Source of the DNA: an uncultured Pseudomonadota bacterium
GTDB lineage: Bacteria; Pseudomonadota; Gammaproteobacteria; Burkholderiales; Methylophilaceae
Direction of reading: 5' to 3'
Assembly: GCA_903838125.1 (NCBI GenBank)
Contig: CAILXF010000015.1
Location: forward strand, 1-42,856
Length of the DNA: 42,856 nt
Shown: positions 1 to 6,869 of the stretch, one piece after another
How the letters are laid out: each line of letters begins with the position of its first letter
Numbering within the stretch: position 1 is the first letter of the stretch
Notes under the pieces: model-generated
What the model saw: only the letters and a program-made list of their open reading frames with translations
What the model was told of the DNA's origin: nothing
The model's database searches: none
Position numbers and translations under genes: made by a program

Positions 1-152
1 GCATTATATACAACGGGTGTAAATTCAGACCCTTGATGTGCGCCATCGCAAAATGGTTGATTTTTGCTTTTGCCACAAGAGCACCAGTAGTAACTCTTGC
101 CACTTTCAACTTCTGCAGCATATGGACTTTTTTGTGCGATTTCAGGTTTCAT
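1..152 (-). CDS. CDGSH-type iron-sulfur protein, 3' end outside the window
   Basis: The reverse strand encodes a small protein beginning MKPEIAQKSPYAAEVESGKS and continuing through CSCGKSKNQPFCDGAH, an exact match to the CDGSH signature (C-x-C-x2-S-x3-P-x-C-D-G-A-H). In this family the three Cys and one His bind a redox-active 2Fe-2S cluster. It is cut by the window edge after about 50 residues; bacterial single-domain members are usually 70-80. Two in-frame ATGs exist, at 158 and 152. The AAGGAG at 164-159 abuts the first and lies six bases from the second, so 152 is preferred. It follows the YceI gene by 21 bases and is probably the third gene of the marR operon. The partner and role are unknown; electron transfer or cluster donation is inferred from the family only. 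Confidence 0.85.
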   Translation of the reverse strand, partial: MKPEIAQKSPYAAEVESGKSYYWCSCGKSKNQPFCDGAHQGSEFTPVVYN

Positions 153-158
153 TGTCAT

Positions 159-164
159 CTCCTT
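159..164 (-). promoter_or_regulatory. Ribosome binding site that decides the CDGSH gene start
   Basis: AAGGAG on the minus strand directly touches the ATG at 158, which is too close, and is six bases from the ATG at 152. The spacing favours initiation at 152. Confidence 0.6.
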
Positions 165-173
165 ATGCGTTAA

Positions 174-740
174 TTATTCTTTGATTGCTTCTACTGGAAT
201 GTCAATTGTGACCTCATCACTGACATAGGGTACATGTTTACCCATATTGAAGTCGCTACGCTTAACAACAGTAGTTGCATTTACACCACAAGCCTCTTTT
301 TTAGCCATAGGGTGGGGCATGCACAGGGATGAGGTTACAGCCAATGTAACTTCTTTACTAATCCCTTTAATAGTCAATACGCCATCAATGGATTTAATTT
401 TATCGCCACTAAAGTTAAATTTATTGGATGTGAAAGTGACCGTTGGAAATTTGGCGGTATCAAAAAAATCAGCACCTTGAATATGCTCATTAAATGTCGC
501 ATAGCCAGTATTGACGGAGCTTGTTTCTATCGTCACATTCACTGAACCTTGCTTAGCTTCTTTGTCTAGGACAATCTTTCCTGAAGTTTTATCAAAACGA
601 CTTAGTTGTGTGGAATAGCCAAAGTGGCTGTAAGAAAACCTTGGTAGCGTGTGATTGCCATCAATGACATAGGTCACTGGCGCAGCCGAGACTTGAACTG
701 TCATTAACATTAAACCAATTGCTAATATATTACGTTTCAT
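174..740 (-). CDS. YceI family periplasmic lipid-binding protein
   Basis: 188 residues, the usual YceI length. Residues 1-19 form a signal peptide (MKRNILAIGLMLMTVQVSA) predicting export to the periplasm. The mature part starts with the typical strand YVIDGNHT and has the family phrases around GYSTQLSRFDKTSGKI, GADFFDTAKFPTVTF and the terminal VTIDIPVEAIK. YceI proteins are lipocalin-like barrels that bind an isoprenoid such as a polyprenyl quinone; their physiological role is poorly defined and often linked to stress or acid. The start overlaps the marR stop by one base (TAATG), so the two are translationally coupled. The SD AAAGGAGC precedes the ATG. Regulation by the neighbouring MarR protein is inferred. 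Confidence 0.92.
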   Translation of the reverse strand: MKRNILAIGLMLMTVQVSAAPVTYVIDGNHTLPRFSYSHFGYSTQLSRFDKTSGKIVLDKEAKQGSVNVTIETSSVNTGYATFNEHIQGADFFDTAKFPTVTFTSNKFNFSGDKIKSIDGVLTIKGISKEVTLAVTSSLCMPHPMAKKEACGVNATTVVKRSDFNMGKHVPYVSDEVTIDIPVEAIKE

Positions 741-1183
741 TATTGCTCCTTTAAGTGGGGGGTAAGTTTTTCCATGGCGTCTCTTAGTTTTTTAAGAGAG
801 CTGGTTAGGTTAAGAATTTCTTCTTGAGACAATTGATTGAAGGCACTTTGTAGATGCTTCATGTGGCTTGGGAAGGCATGAGAAAACACTTCCTGACCCT
901 TTGTCGTCAATTGAATTTTTTGACTTCTGCCGTCTTCTGTATTGGTGATACGTTCAACCATTTCTTTGATTTCAAGGCGATCGAGTATTCCCGTCAGGGT
1001 GCCTTTAGTAATCAGCGTTTTTTCTCCCAATGCTTTACACGTCATCGGTGGTTGATTAGCTAATGTCGCAATCACATCGAATTGTGGGGAGGTTAAATTC
1101 ATGGATTTAATATGCGGTGTTGAGAAGTTCTCAAATGCTTGATAGCTCCTAACAACCTCTCTTAGTAATGGCAAGAAATCCAT
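740..1183 (-). CDS. MarR family transcriptional regulator
   Basis: 147 residues with the MarR winged helix: a helix-turn-helix at about 55-80 (CKALGEKTLITKGTLTGILD), then the wing carrying TNTEDGRSQKIQLT, the family's Asp-Gly-Arg signature. Flanking helices at both ends would form the dimer interface. These proteins usually repress their own operon and release DNA when a small ligand or oxidant is present. There is no Cys near the N-terminus; the single Cys (in MTCKAL, about residue 50) lies next to the HTH, so OhrR-type peroxide sensing is not supported. It is the first gene of the marR-yceI-CDGSH operon and sits just downstream of a strong promoter containing two repeats, consistent with autoregulation. 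Confidence 0.92.
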   Translation of the reverse strand: MDFLPLLREVVRSYQAFENFSTPHIKSMNLTSPQFDVIATLANQPPMTCKALGEKTLITKGTLTGILDRLEIKEMVERITNTEDGRSQKIQLTTKGQEVFSHAFPSHMKHLQSAFNQLSQEEILNLTSSLKKLRDAMEKLTPHLKEQ

Positions 1184-1197
1184 TTAACACTCACTTT

Positions 1198-1229
1198 GTT
1201 CTAGTTAGGACTAATATAGTTCTAGTTAG
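1198..1229. promoter_or_regulatory. Direct repeats at the marR promoter, probable MarR operator
   Basis: GTTCTAGTTAG occurs at 1198-1208 and again at 1219-1229. The repeat period is 21 bases, two helical turns, placing both copies on one face of the helix around the -10 element. The first copy extends into TAGT-TAGG-ACTA (1202-1213), a short inverted repeat. The position between promoter and marR start supports an autoregulatory operator; the protein that binds is inferred. Confidence 0.6.
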
Positions 1230-1241
1230 TACAAATGTCAA
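1213..1241 (-). promoter_or_regulatory. Promoter of the marR-yceI-CDGSH operon
   Basis: On the minus strand a perfect -35 TTGACA (1241-1236) and a -10 TATATT (1218-1213) are separated by 17 bases, 30 bases upstream of the marR ATG. This is one of the best sigma-70-type promoters in the window. The -10 element lies between two copies of an 11-base repeat, so a bound regulator would block polymerase. Confidence 0.75.
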
Positions 1242-1271
1242 TACTTTATGTTTGTATAGAAGATCTAGGCG

Positions 1272-1314
1272 AAAAAAATCCGGCAGGCTGTTCTTGTTAG
1301 TTCAGCTTGCCGGA
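1272..1314 (-). terminator. Rho-independent terminator after the sulfur operon
   Basis: A 12-base stem (1279-1290 with 1303-1314, TCCGGCAGGCTG against CAGCTTGCCGGA, one G-T mismatch) with a 12-base loop is followed on the minus strand by seven T residues (the A run at 1272-1278). This terminates transcription leaving the DUF2325 gene and insulates the marR operon downstream of it. Confidence 0.8.
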
Positions 1315-1334
1315 ATGAGGCTAGGGAGATAACA

Positions 1335-1359
1335 CCGCTTAGTTTTAAGTGTTAAGCGG
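1335..1359. repeat. Short inverted repeat downstream of the DUF2325 gene
   Basis: CCGCTTA (1335-1341) and TAAGCGG (1353-1359) are perfect complements with an 11-base loop. No T run follows on either strand, so it is not a terminator by itself. It may protect the mRNA 3' end or be an upstream part of the terminator at 1272-1314. Confidence 0.4.
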
Positions 1360-1413
1360 CCCCCACTTTAAATTCGATAGTACTAGTGATAGGTAATGCT
1401 TAACTGTTGAGAT

Positions 1414-1758
1414 TCAATGTACAAAAGTAGGGTAGCTAAAATCTAATATCTCGCACTCGCGCTCCGAAGCAAACTCAGCATTTACCTTTTGTAATCTATT
1501 GTGTAACGCCATAGAGCCATTGGGTGTGTATATCACTTTAATGCCACGTTTAAGCGCGTTACGTTTTACTTTATGGGTAATCGAATGACTGATCCAATTG
1601 GTGACTAGGACGATAATTTTGGTGTCATGTGGAATCACCTTGTTGCTGTCGCCAGATTTTCGACCTGACCAATGATGAATATGGTCTAAACCAAAATTGA
1701 CTAACACTTGCTTGATGCCATCAATCTGGTCACCACCAACAATTAATACTGAGCTCAT
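1414..1758 (-). CDS. DUF2325 domain protein
   Basis: 114 residues. The N-terminal LIVGGDQIDGIKQVL is the glycine-rich start typical of DUF2325, followed by HHWSGRKSGD, a central hydrophobic strand KIIVLVTNWISHS and IKVIYTPNGS near residue 80. No membrane segment or signal peptide is seen, so it should be cytoplasmic. The family has no established biochemical role; the Rossmann-like opening GG(D/R) is seen but its ligand is unknown. A GGAGG precedes the ATG. It is the last gene of the minus-strand sulfur cluster, 69 bases after the sulfate-binding protein gene and separated from it by a hairpin, so it is probably expressed at a lower level. A sulfur-starvation role is inferred only from context. 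Confidence 0.85.
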   Translation of the reverse strand: MSSVLIVGGDQIDGIKQVLVNFGLDHIHHWSGRKSGDSNKVIPHDTKIIVLVTNWISHSITHKVKRNALKRGIKVIYTPNGSMALHNRLQKVNAEFASERECEILDFSYPTFVH

Positions 1759-1776
1759 GATAAGAACCTCCAGTGA

Positions 1777-1807
1777 AAACAGCGCCAGATTTTGTCTAGC
1801 GCTGTTT
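1777..1807 (-). terminator. Hairpin between the sulfate-binding protein gene and the DUF2325 gene, possible leaky terminator
   Basis: AAACAGCGC (1777-1785) and GCGCTGTTT (1799-1807) form a perfect nine-base stem with a 13-base loop. On the minus strand the stem ends in a short run of T and then CAC, a weak terminator tail. It could stabilise the 3' end of the abundant binding-protein message while letting some transcription continue. Confidence 0.5.
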
Positions 1808-1827
1808 AAGTTTTTATAGCTTAAATC

Positions 1828-2838
1828 TTACTTTTGATAAATCTGATCAAAGGTGCCGCCATCAGAAAAGTGCTTTTTCTGTGCCACTTGCCAGCCACCA
1901 AAGTCCTCATCGATTTTCACCAAGTTCACTTTTGGGAACTGAGCTTCATACTTTTTAGCCACAGAAGTTAGGGTAGGGCGGTAGTAATTCTTAGCCGCAA
2001 TTTCCTGACCTTCTTCGGTGTATAAGTACTCTAGGTAAGCTTTAGCCACCACTTCAGTGCCATGTCTCTTTGCAACCTTGTCCACAACAGTCACTGGCGG
2101 TTCTGCCAAGATAGAAAGTGAAGGCACGATGATTTCAAATTTACCAACACCTAATTCTTTTTGTGCCAAGAATGCCTCGTTTTCCCAAGCGAGTAACACA
2201 TCACCAATGCCGCGTTCTACAAACGTTGTTGTTGAGACGCGAGCTCCAGTATCTAAGACAGGAACGTTCTTAAATAACTTACCGACAAACTCTTTAGTTT
2301 TAGCTTCATCATTGCCGTCGTGTTTCTGAGCGTATGCCCAAGCCGCTAGATAATTCCAACGAGCACCACCTGATGTTTTAGGGTTAGGGGTTATAACTGA
2401 AACACCAGGTTTAATTAAGTCATCCCAATCTTTAATGTTTTTTGGATTACCTTTACGCACCAGCAAAACGATAGTAGAGGTATAAGGTGAGCTATTGTGA
2501 GGTAAACGCGTTTGCCAATCTTTAGGAATCAGTTTTCCTTTTTCCTGTAATTGGTCAACGTCGTAGGCCAAAGCCAGTGTCGCCACGTCAGCATCTAAAC
2601 CATCAATAATAGCGCGAGCTTGTTTGCCTGAGCCACCGTGCGAGGCTTTAACTGTCACTTTGTCACCCGTTTTAGCTAACCAAAACTTACTAAATGCAGC
2701 ATTAAAATCTTGGTAAAGCTCACGTGTTGGGTCGTAAGAAACATTGAGTAAGCTAATGTCTTTTGCGGCCGCCGTGAGCGGTGTCGCGGTGCCAAAGGCT
2801 GCGGCTAGCAACGCAATCGCGAGTAATGATTTTTTCAT
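1828..2838 (-). CDS. sbp: Sulfate ABC transporter, periplasmic sulfate-binding protein
   Basis: 336 residues, the usual Sbp/CysP length. A signal peptide is present ([20 protein letters not shown], cleavage near TAAA-KD). The mature protein opens with [20 protein letters not shown], the family's first-domain signature, and contains [22 protein letters not shown] (about 64-85) and [18 protein letters not shown] (about 151-168), the loops whose Ser and Gly backbone groups bind sulfate in the family. It captures sulfate, possibly thiosulfate, for an inner-membrane CysTWA permease. No cysT, cysW or cysA is adjacent, so the permease must be elsewhere. It lies 28 bases after the porin gene and probably shares its promoter. 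Sbp versus CysP cannot be settled by eye. Confidence 0.93.
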   Translation of the reverse strand: MKKSLLAIALLAAAFGTATPLTAAAKDISLLNVSYDPTRELYQDFNAAFSKFWLAKTGDKVTVKASHGGSGKQARAIIDGLDADVATLALAYDVDQLQEKGKLIPKDWQTRLPHNSSPYTSTIVLLVRKGNPKNIKDWDDLIKPGVSVITPNPKTSGGARWNYLAAWAYAQKHDGNDEAKTKEFVGKLFKNVPVLDTGARVSTTTFVERGIGDVLLAWENEAFLAQKELGVGKFEIIVPSLSILAEPPVTVVDKVAKRHGTEVVAKAYLEYLYTEEGQEIAAKNYYRPTLTSVAKKYEAQFPKVNLVKIDEDFGGWQVAQKKHFSDGGTFDQIYQK

Positions 2839-2866
2839 AAATTTCCTTTAAATTGCATTAGTTAGA

Positions 2867-4330
2867 TTAATAAGAAATTTGAAGACGAGTAAATAAGGTT
2901 CTCTCGTCAGGACGGTCTATAGGTGCAGCTACGGTTCCACCACCACCCCATTTAAATGAAGTTTGTTCGTAGTTAGTAGCAACCTTGATGTTCTGGTTCA
3001 GGTACCAGTTCACGCCAACAGCCCATGATTCTGCAGATTTTGATGATTTTGTAGAGTCAGCAAAAGTCTTGCTTGTAGTGAATGCGGCTCCATCAATATT
3101 ATTTTCTTGATAACGGGCAACAAGTTCCCATGCCCCCCAGCCAGTGCTATCTGGATTAAACGCAGCCTTTGGTTTTACGCCCTTGAAAGACGCATCTTCG
3201 CCTGTAAGTAACCAAGACGCAGTAACGTGCCACGCGTCGTTTGATAGTTTTTCTGTTGTTGTTCCACTAATAACATGTTGGTCAACTTGTGCGTATTCAG
3301 CTAAGACGCCGAAGGGGCCATTGTAGTAATAAGCTTGAGGTGTCCAACGATTTCTTGTTCCGTTCGCACTTGTTCCGGTGGCGTATGTGAAGAAACTTGC
3401 TTGCTGCCCTGGAGTTTTATAATCAGGCAATCCAGTTATTGACGATAAATTTGCTTGTCCATTTGTTGAAGTTGTTGTTGCAGAAATACCAAAGCCTAAA
3501 CCCGCCAATGCTGAGTCCTCACCTTTAAATGGAGTTGTAAACACACGTGCCGCAAAGTCCTTGTCACCGTTAAAATCTTGAGATGTTATGTTGTCCCCTC
3601 CATCAACGACACCATTAAAAACACCAACGGCATAGGTTAGTTTGTCGCCAAATAAGTCTCCATGAATTGAGGCACCAAGGTCTCGATTCGGCAAAATGTT
3701 GTTACTTACATAGCTGCGTTCGATAAATTTTGTGTCAGCACCAGCTTGGAGGCGTTCTAGGCCAACGTAAGGCTTAAATTTACCGGCCCGTACTTGAAAC
3801 CATGGTTTAAATCGTGCATCAATATAAGCATCTACAATTCCACTATTGGAACTACTTTTCGAGATTGCAGCTCCAGCAGCAGTAGGACTAATACCACTAG
3901 TTTTGTTTTCACCAAACTCAGGTACAAATTTAAAGTCATAGATGCCAAAAACAGTACCTTCAACAGATGGGCGGATGCGTCTAAAATCGAAACCATCTAT
4001 ATTTGCAGTTTGATTTGAGGCATTTAAATAGCTGCGATAATCAATTTGAGCTAGCGCCTTGAATCGAATTTTATTCTTTCCGTCGGCAGACTCAAGTCCA
4101 AAGCCGTCTTCACTGGCTTTAACAACTGGAGTTGTTTTTTTCTTTTCTGCCGCAGTTTCTTCAGCAAGCTCACCTTTACGGTCTAAAATTTTAACTTTTT
4201 GATCTAACTGCTGCACCAGTGCGCGAAGCTCTTCAAGCTCTGAGCTGTCATTAGCATATGCAGCTAGTGGAAGTGAAATGATGCCACTGGCTATAAGGGC
4301 CGTGGCAAATTTTGTAAATTTGAAATGCAT
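2867..4330 (-). CDS. OprP/OprO-type outer-membrane porin
   Basis: 487 residues. A signal peptide ends near AAYA-ND (residues 1-26). A short coiled-coil follows (about 29-55, SELEELRALVQQLDQKVKIL), as in phosphate-selective porins, then a beta-barrel with alternating strands such as KIRFKALAQIDYRSY and DAYIDARFKPWFQVRAGKFK, ending in FTRLQISY with a terminal aromatic residue recognised by the outer-membrane assembly machinery. OprP/OprO porins form trimers that pass anions, classically phosphate or pyrophosphate. Its position between an OscA-like gene and a sulfate-binding protein gene suggests that sulfate or an organosulfonate is the real substrate here; this is inference. The SD AGGAGAT precedes the ATG. 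No obvious damage or frameshift is seen. Confidence 0.88.
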   Translation of the reverse strand: MHFKFTKFATALIASGIISLPLAAYANDSSELEELRALVQQLDQKVKILDRKGELAEETAAEKKKTTPVVKASEDGFGLESADGKNKIRFKALAQIDYRSYLNASNQTANIDGFDFRRIRPSVEGTVFGIYDFKFVPEFGENKTSGISPTAAGAAISKSSSNSGIVDAYIDARFKPWFQVRAGKFKPYVGLERLQAGADTKFIERSYVSNNILPNRDLGASIHGDLFGDKLTYAVGVFNGVVDGGDNITSQDFNGDKDFAARVFTTPFKGEDSALAGLGFGISATTTSTNGQANLSSITGLPDYKTPGQQASFFTYATGTSANGTRNRWTPQAYYYNGPFGVLAEYAQVDQHVISGTTTEKLSNDAWHVTASWLLTGEDASFKGVKPKAAFNPDSTGWGAWELVARYQENNIDGAAFTTSKTFADSTKSSKSAESWAVGVNWYLNQNIKVATNYEQTSFKWGGGGTVAAPIDRPDERTLFTRLQISY

Positions 4331-4394
4331 GGTTATCTCCTATTTAAAGCGGCCAGTGTTCTGGTTAACCTTTATATTGAATTGTTAAAATTTT

Positions 4395-4631
4395 TTATTT
4401 GGCCGCTGCAAGTGCAGTAGGATTTAATTTGCTAATTTCTTGGGTGAATCTAAGTTTTTCGCGCTTTTCAATTTGTGTCACACGGCCTTCGTGTAAAACG
4501 ATTTCTATTGAGCCGAAACCCGAACCTTGTTTTAACTCTTCCACCGCGCGTAATATTTCTTCGGCTACATTGCGTTTAGGGGCATTGTTATGGAGCTTGC
4601 TGTTAGAAAGTGATTGATTGCTAAGTGTCAT
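4395..4631 (-). CDS. DUF2292/YezD family small protein, OscA-like
   Basis: 78 residues. A polar N-terminus of about 20 residues precedes the compact domain AEEILRAVEELKQGSGFGSI-EIVLHEGRVTQIEKREKLRF, which is the DUF2292/YezD pattern. Members named OscA in Pseudomonas lie beside sulfate-transport genes and are needed for growth on organosulfur compounds and for sulfur-starvation responses. Biochemical function is unknown; the size and lack of signal peptide suggest a cytoplasmic accessory or regulatory protein. It is the first gene of the minus-strand cluster, 64 bases ahead of the porin, downstream of an AT-rich palindromic region. Use of the oscA name is plausible but not proven from sequence alone. 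Confidence 0.8.
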   Translation of the reverse strand: MTLSNQSLSNSKLHNNAPKRNVAEEILRAVEELKQGSGFGSIEIVLHEGRVTQIEKREKLRFTQEISKLNPTALAAAK

Positions 4632-4684
4632 GGTTTAACCTCAAATTCATTAGATGAAATGCGAATGCATGCACTATATAAAAT

Positions 4685-4721
4685 TTTAATAAGAATTAAA
4701 AAGACTATTTATATATATAAA
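4685..4721 (-). promoter_or_regulatory. AT-rich palindromes upstream of the sulfur operon
   Basis: Two perfect dyads lie 54-90 bases upstream of the OscA-like ATG: TTTAAT-AAGA-ATTAAA (4685-4700) and TTTATATATATAAA (4708-4721). AT-rich sites in this position fit activator binding of the CysB/LysR class that controls sulfur genes, but such sequences also occur by chance in AT-rich DNA. A TATATA-like -10 (near 4675-4680, minus strand) is possible. Confidence 0.35.
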
Positions 4722-4730
4722 TATAACTAA

Positions 4731-4874
4731 ATGGAATATGTGGGTAAATTAAATTATGAATGTGATTTACGAGAGGAGGTGTTAGTTATAGACGGGCGCA
4801 TTGAGCCCGAGCTTTACGAAGTTGTGAATTTAATGCACCAAGTGCCAATAATTATGCGTGTTCAATTACAATGA
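4731..4874 (+). CDS. Possible 47-residue protein, unrecognised
   Basis: An ATG-initiated frame runs for 47 codons to TGA, beginning MEYVGKLNYECDLREEVLVI and ending PIIMRVQLQ. The composition is protein-like, acidic in the middle and ordered in alternating hydrophobic positions, unlike the usual out-of-frame translations. Against it, there is no Shine-Dalgarno sequence before the ATG, and the frame starts only ten bases from the palindromes that seem to belong to the opposite promoter. It is not recognised as any family. A GAGGAGGTG inside the frame could serve as an internal ribosome site for a shorter product. It may be a real small gene, a remnant or a chance frame. Confidence 0.25.
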   Translation: MEYVGKLNYECDLREEVLVIDGRIEPELYEVVNLMHQVPIIMRVQLQ

Positions 4875-4924
4875 ATTATGCGTTATCTCTATCGTTGCTG
4901 TGATTCTGTACTGGAGATTTAGAA

Positions 4925-5347
4925 ATGAAAGAAACACTGAAAGCCGGTATTAGATTCGAGCACAAGTTTATAGTGCCTAATTCAAAAACTGTCCCCGCGC
5001 TCTATCCAGAATCAGAAGAGTTCATGGTAATGCCAGAAGTTTTTGCCACAGGTTTTTTGGTTGGGTTTCTTGAGTGGGCATGCATCAAGGCAGTTAACCC
5101 GCATCTCGATTGGCCACTAGAGCAAACTGTTGGAACGCACATCGATGTCAGTCACGAAGCTGCAACGCCTCCTGGGTTAGAAATTACAGCTACCGTTGAG
5201 TTGATTGCAGTTGAAGGGAAAAAGCTTATTTTTTCTGTTGAGGCTCACGATGGCATTGACCTAATATCAAAAGGCCGACATGAGCGGTTCGTTATCAACA
5301 AAGAAAAATTTGATGCCAAGATGCTGGCCAAAAGGAATAAACCGTAA
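4925..5347 (+). CDS. FlK-like hotdog-fold thioesterase
   Basis: 140 residues. Features of the fluoroacetyl-CoA thioesterase (FlK) group are visible: FATGFLVGFLEWACIKAVNPHL (about 40-60, with the conserved Thr/Glu region), TVGTHIDVSHEAATPPG (about 70-86, with the conserved His) and a closing GRHERFVIN. These single-domain hotdog proteins hydrolyse acyl-CoA thioesters in the cytoplasm. The natural substrate of non-FlK members is unknown; a general housekeeping acyl-CoA thioesterase is likeliest. It stands alone between divergent and convergent neighbours. No clear SD is seen beyond GGAGA ten bases upstream of the ATG. Confidence is good for fold and family, low for substrate. Confidence 0.82.
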   Translation: MKETLKAGIRFEHKFIVPNSKTVPALYPESEEFMVMPEVFATGFLVGFLEWACIKAVNPHLDWPLEQTVGTHIDVSHEAATPPGLEITATVELIAVEGKKLIFSVEAHDGIDLISKGRHERFVINKEKFDAKMLAKRNKP

Positions 5348-5405
5348 CATTGGCAACTAACTTTTAGTTACGGGTTAAAGGTTCAAAAATAGAGATACTA
5401 TAAAG

Positions 5406-6749
5406 TTAAGTCGAAGGGTTTGGACTAAAGCGCTGGGTCAACCTATCGACCACATTCGGCTCTCCACGAATCTTAAGCAAGCTACCATGATCATCAGAGT
5501 TTTCTTCAAGTACTTGGCAGCTAGCGTAAATTTCGCCACGCATTTGTTGCTCAGACCAAGGCAGAAAGATTTCAGCTTCAACTAAGTCCTGCTGAAAAAA
5601 TGTAACGATTTTCTGACGAAGTTTGGCAACCTCATCAGGGCGCCGAGCACTCATTACAACACAGTCTGGATAGCGCGCTTGCAACGTGGCTTCTCGCTCG
5701 GCTTGTGCTGCGGCATCACCAACAAAGTCAATTTTATTGAATATGCGGATACGCGGTACGATGTTTGCACCAATATCTTCAAGCACTTCATCAGTCACCT
5801 CAAGTTGGCGTTCAAAACCAGGATCACTGGCATCAATCACATGAAGTAGGAGTGAAGCATCAAGTGCTTCTTCTAAAGTTGACTTAAATGAAGCCACGAG
5901 CCCGTGAGGCAAGTTCTTGATAAAACCAACGGTATCACTGACTAGCACACGTGGCACCCTCTCAGGATAAAGTGCGCGCACTGTTGTATCTAGTGTTGCG
6001 AATAGTTTATTGGCGACTAACACCTCGCTGCCGGTCAAGGCACGCATTAATGTCGATTTACCAGCATTGGTATAACCGACGAGAGCTACAACGGCTAGTC
6101 CTTGCCGCTCTTGTCGACGGGCGCGTTGCGTTTTGCGCTCGACATCCATGGCAACAATTTCCTGTTGTAGTTCTGAGATGCGGTCGCGAATCTTACGTCT
6201 ATCTAATTCAGTGTGTGACTCACCACCACCACGCCCACCAGCTCCGCTTCGTTGTCGTCCTTGTGGCCCAGCAAGTTTAGCTGCCTCACGCATCCGTGGC
6301 GCCATATAGCCTAAACGCGCAATCTCGACTTGGGCGCGAGCAGCACGAGATCGTGCATTGCGATGGAAAATTTCAAGGATCACCATGGTGCGATCCATCA
6401 CTTCACAACCAACTTCTTTTTCTAGGTTACGCGCCTGCGATGGTGAGATCTCATGATCTATTAATACGGCATCTATCAAGCGGCTATCCACATGGTCACC
6501 ATTGGCCACGAACTCTGATTCGTTATTAATGAATTCGCTGATTTCCTGACGCTTACCTGCACCAAGGTAGGCCGTGATATCAAATCCAGCGCGCTTCTGC
6601 ACAAAAGTATGCACCACTACATAACCTAGTGTTTTTGCCAGCTCGCGTAATTCATTAAGAGAGGCTTCGAATTCAATATCTGTGACGTTTGGCAGTTGAA
6701 CAGCGGCTACAACAGCGTATCTAGGTTGCTCTATAACTTCTTTTTGCAT
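5406..6749 (-). CDS. hflX: Ribosome-associated GTPase HflX
   Basis: 447 residues. The N-terminal HflX domain (about 20-160) ends in the conserved ARLGYMAPRMREAAKLAGPQ, then the glycine-rich GAGGRGGGESHTELDRRKIR linker and a coiled region. The G domain follows with the P-loop GYTNAGKST (225-233), DTVGFI (272-277) and NKID near 340. HflX binds the 50S subunit, splits stalled 70S ribosomes after heat or antibiotic stress and has both GTP and ATP hydrolysis activity. In many proteobacteria hflX follows hfq; here hfq is not adjacent. The gene is divergent from the UPF0158 gene with 120 bases between them. The C-terminal part (AEIFLPWSEQQMRGEIYASC) is the usual HflX tail. Confidence 0.97.
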   Translation of the reverse strand: MQKEVIEQPRYAVVAAVQLPNVTDIEFEASLNELRELAKTLGYVVVHTFVQKRAGFDITAYLGAGKRQEISEFINNESEFVANGDHVDSRLIDAVLIDHEISPSQARNLEKEVGCEVMDRTMVILEIFHRNARSRAARAQVEIARLGYMAPRMREAAKLAGPQGRQRSGAGGRGGGESHTELDRRKIRDRISELQQEIVAMDVERKTQRARRQERQGLAVVALVGYTNAGKSTLMRALTGSEVLVANKLFATLDTTVRALYPERVPRVLVSDTVGFIKNLPHGLVASFKSTLEEALDASLLLHVIDASDPGFERQLEVTDEVLEDIGANIVPRIRIFNKIDFVGDAAAQAEREATLQARYPDCVVMSARRPDEVAKLRQKIVTFFQQDLVEAEIFLPWSEQQMRGEIYASCQVLEENSDDHGSLLKIRGEPNVVDRLTQRFSPNPST

Positions 6750-6869
6750 TAGGATATTGCATCTTTGTGGTGATTGAGGTCAGATAGTAACTCAAAAGCA
6801 ATAAGCAGCTACATGAAGTATGCATAGCATCTATAGTTTTAGCTAAACAACATTGCATTAAGGATCAGC

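Noticed and set aside
5951-6529. Plus-strand frames opposite hflX
   Set aside because: They are antisense shadows of hflX and have no start signals or family similarity.
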